From: LSUCC0057 sp042091915
Lineage (GTDB): Bacteria > Pseudomonadota > Gammaproteobacteria > Pseudomonadales > Porticoccaceae
DNA length: 29,576 nucleotides
Reading direction: 5' to 3'
NCBI GenBank assembly: GCA_042091915.1
Contig: JBELGO010000011.1
Span: 1-29,576, forward strand
The notes under the pieces were generated by a model that was not told the origin of the DNA, made no database searches, and saw nothing but the letters and a program-made list of their open reading frames with translations. Position numbers and translations under genes: made by a program. This document shows, one piece after another, positions 29,239-29,576 of the stretch (position 1 is its first letter; each line of letters opens with the position of its first letter).

Positions 29239-29463
29239 ATGAGTGATGAGAATTTACAAAAAGCGTCTGATACGCCTAACGCCGCGTTTCCATGGCGATT
29301 GCTGTGGTTAGATCTGCTCGGATCACTGTTGGTGGCGGTCGGTTTTTTGCAGTTTATCGCTCAAGGCCTCTCGGCCATCGCATCAGCTCAAATGGTGCTG
29401 GGCTTTGCCCTGATGGTGCCGCTGATTCGTCACTTTCTGACGCGCTCAAGACAGCGCGATTAA
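29239..29463 (+). CDS. Small two-helix membrane protein
   Basis: A 74-residue protein with a polar N-terminus (about 1-18), two predicted membrane helices (LLWLDLLGSLLVAVGFLQFIA, about 21-41, and AQMVLGFALMVPLIRHFL, about 50-67) and a basic tail SRQRD, which suggests both ends in the cytoplasm. I do not recognise a named family. GGGGA stands about 10 bases upstream of ATG 29239. It ends 17 bp before the NfeD-type gene, so the two probably share a transcript. Confidence 0.65.
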   Translation: MSDENLQKASDTPNAAFPWRLLWLDLLGSLLVAVGFLQFIAQGLSAIASAQMVLGFALMVPLIRHFLTRSRQRD

Positions 29464-29480
29464 TACGAGGTTTTATACAT

Positions 29481-29576
29481 ATGCTCTATTGGCACTGGTT
29501 AGTTTTAGGCATGCTGTTGGCAATGGCCGAAATCTTTCTGCCCAGTTTTACTTTTCTATGGTTTGGCGCAGGCGCA
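29481..29576 (+). CDS. NfeD-family membrane protein, N-terminal part
   Basis: The frame starts at ATG 29481 and is cut by the window edge after 32 codons. The sequence MLYWHWLVLGMLLAMAEIFLPSF followed by FLWFGAGA is characteristic of short NfeD proteins (YbbK type), with the first membrane helix, the conserved Glu and the WFGxxA turn. These proteins usually pair with an adjacent stomatin/prohibitin-like (SPFH) protein, expected just outside the window. Only the N-terminus is seen, so the OB-fold domain cannot be checked. Confidence 0.75.
   Translation, partial: MLYWHWLVLGMLLAMAEIFLPSFTFLWFGAGA

Overview
This window looks like a chromosomal housekeeping segment of a gammaproteobacterium. Nearly every protein reads like its Escherichia coli or Pseudomonas counterpart. 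Several neighbourhoods are classic gammaproteobacterial ones: queA-tgt, lptF-lptG divergent from pepA-holC-valS, rpsF-rpsR-(membrane protein)-rplI-dnaB, and ilvI-ilvH-ilvC with pssA nearby as in pseudomonads. A free-living, possibly marine, Pseudomonas- or Cellvibrio-like lineage is my inference; no 16S rRNA or other marker in the window settles it.

Layout. Bases 1-1753 hold the end of an unidentified gene, a PrcB-like lipoprotein and a convergent glycosyltransferase. A tRNA-Leu(CAA) with a textbook promoter and terminator follows on the minus strand, then queA-tgt (queuosine tRNA modification) on the plus strand. From about 4.3 to 12.0 kb the minus strand carries pepA, holC, an uncharacterised coupled ORF, valS and rep. 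From 12.2 kb the plus strand carries lptFG (LPS export), a convergent RDD membrane protein, rlmB, the S6/S18/L9 ribosomal cluster with its own promoter and leader hairpin, dnaB and panC. A convergent DUF4124 gene is followed by the branched-chain amino acid block: a strong promoter with a perfect palindrome at the expected transcription start, then ilvI-ilvH-ilvC. A tyrosine phosphatase, pssA, a Leu-rich leader ORF, leuA, holD, rimI, a small membrane protein and the start of an NfeD-type protein end the window.

Functional themes. Replication and restart are well represented (rep, dnaB, and both clamp-loader accessory subunits, holC/chi and holD/psi). So are tRNA and rRNA modification (queA, tgt, rlmB), branched-chain amino acid synthesis (ilvIHC, leuA), and envelope biogenesis (lptFG, pssA).

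I found no mobile element, CRISPR array, toxin-antitoxin or defence cassette, and nothing that convincingly forms a new multigene system. The observations most worth following are: (1) an apparent deletion of about 31 bp with frameshift in ilvC, removing about ten residues next to the active site; (2) a short Leu-rich ORF between pssA and leuA that looks like an attenuation leader peptide but lacks a canonical terminator; (3) a perfect 8+8 inverted repeat at the expected ilvI transcription start; (4) an unusually long psi subunit gene attached to leuA; (5) an insertion of about 26 residues before the Walker B motif of DnaB; and (6) a 24-bp tandem repeat that replicates the stop-codon end of the holC-valS linker gene.
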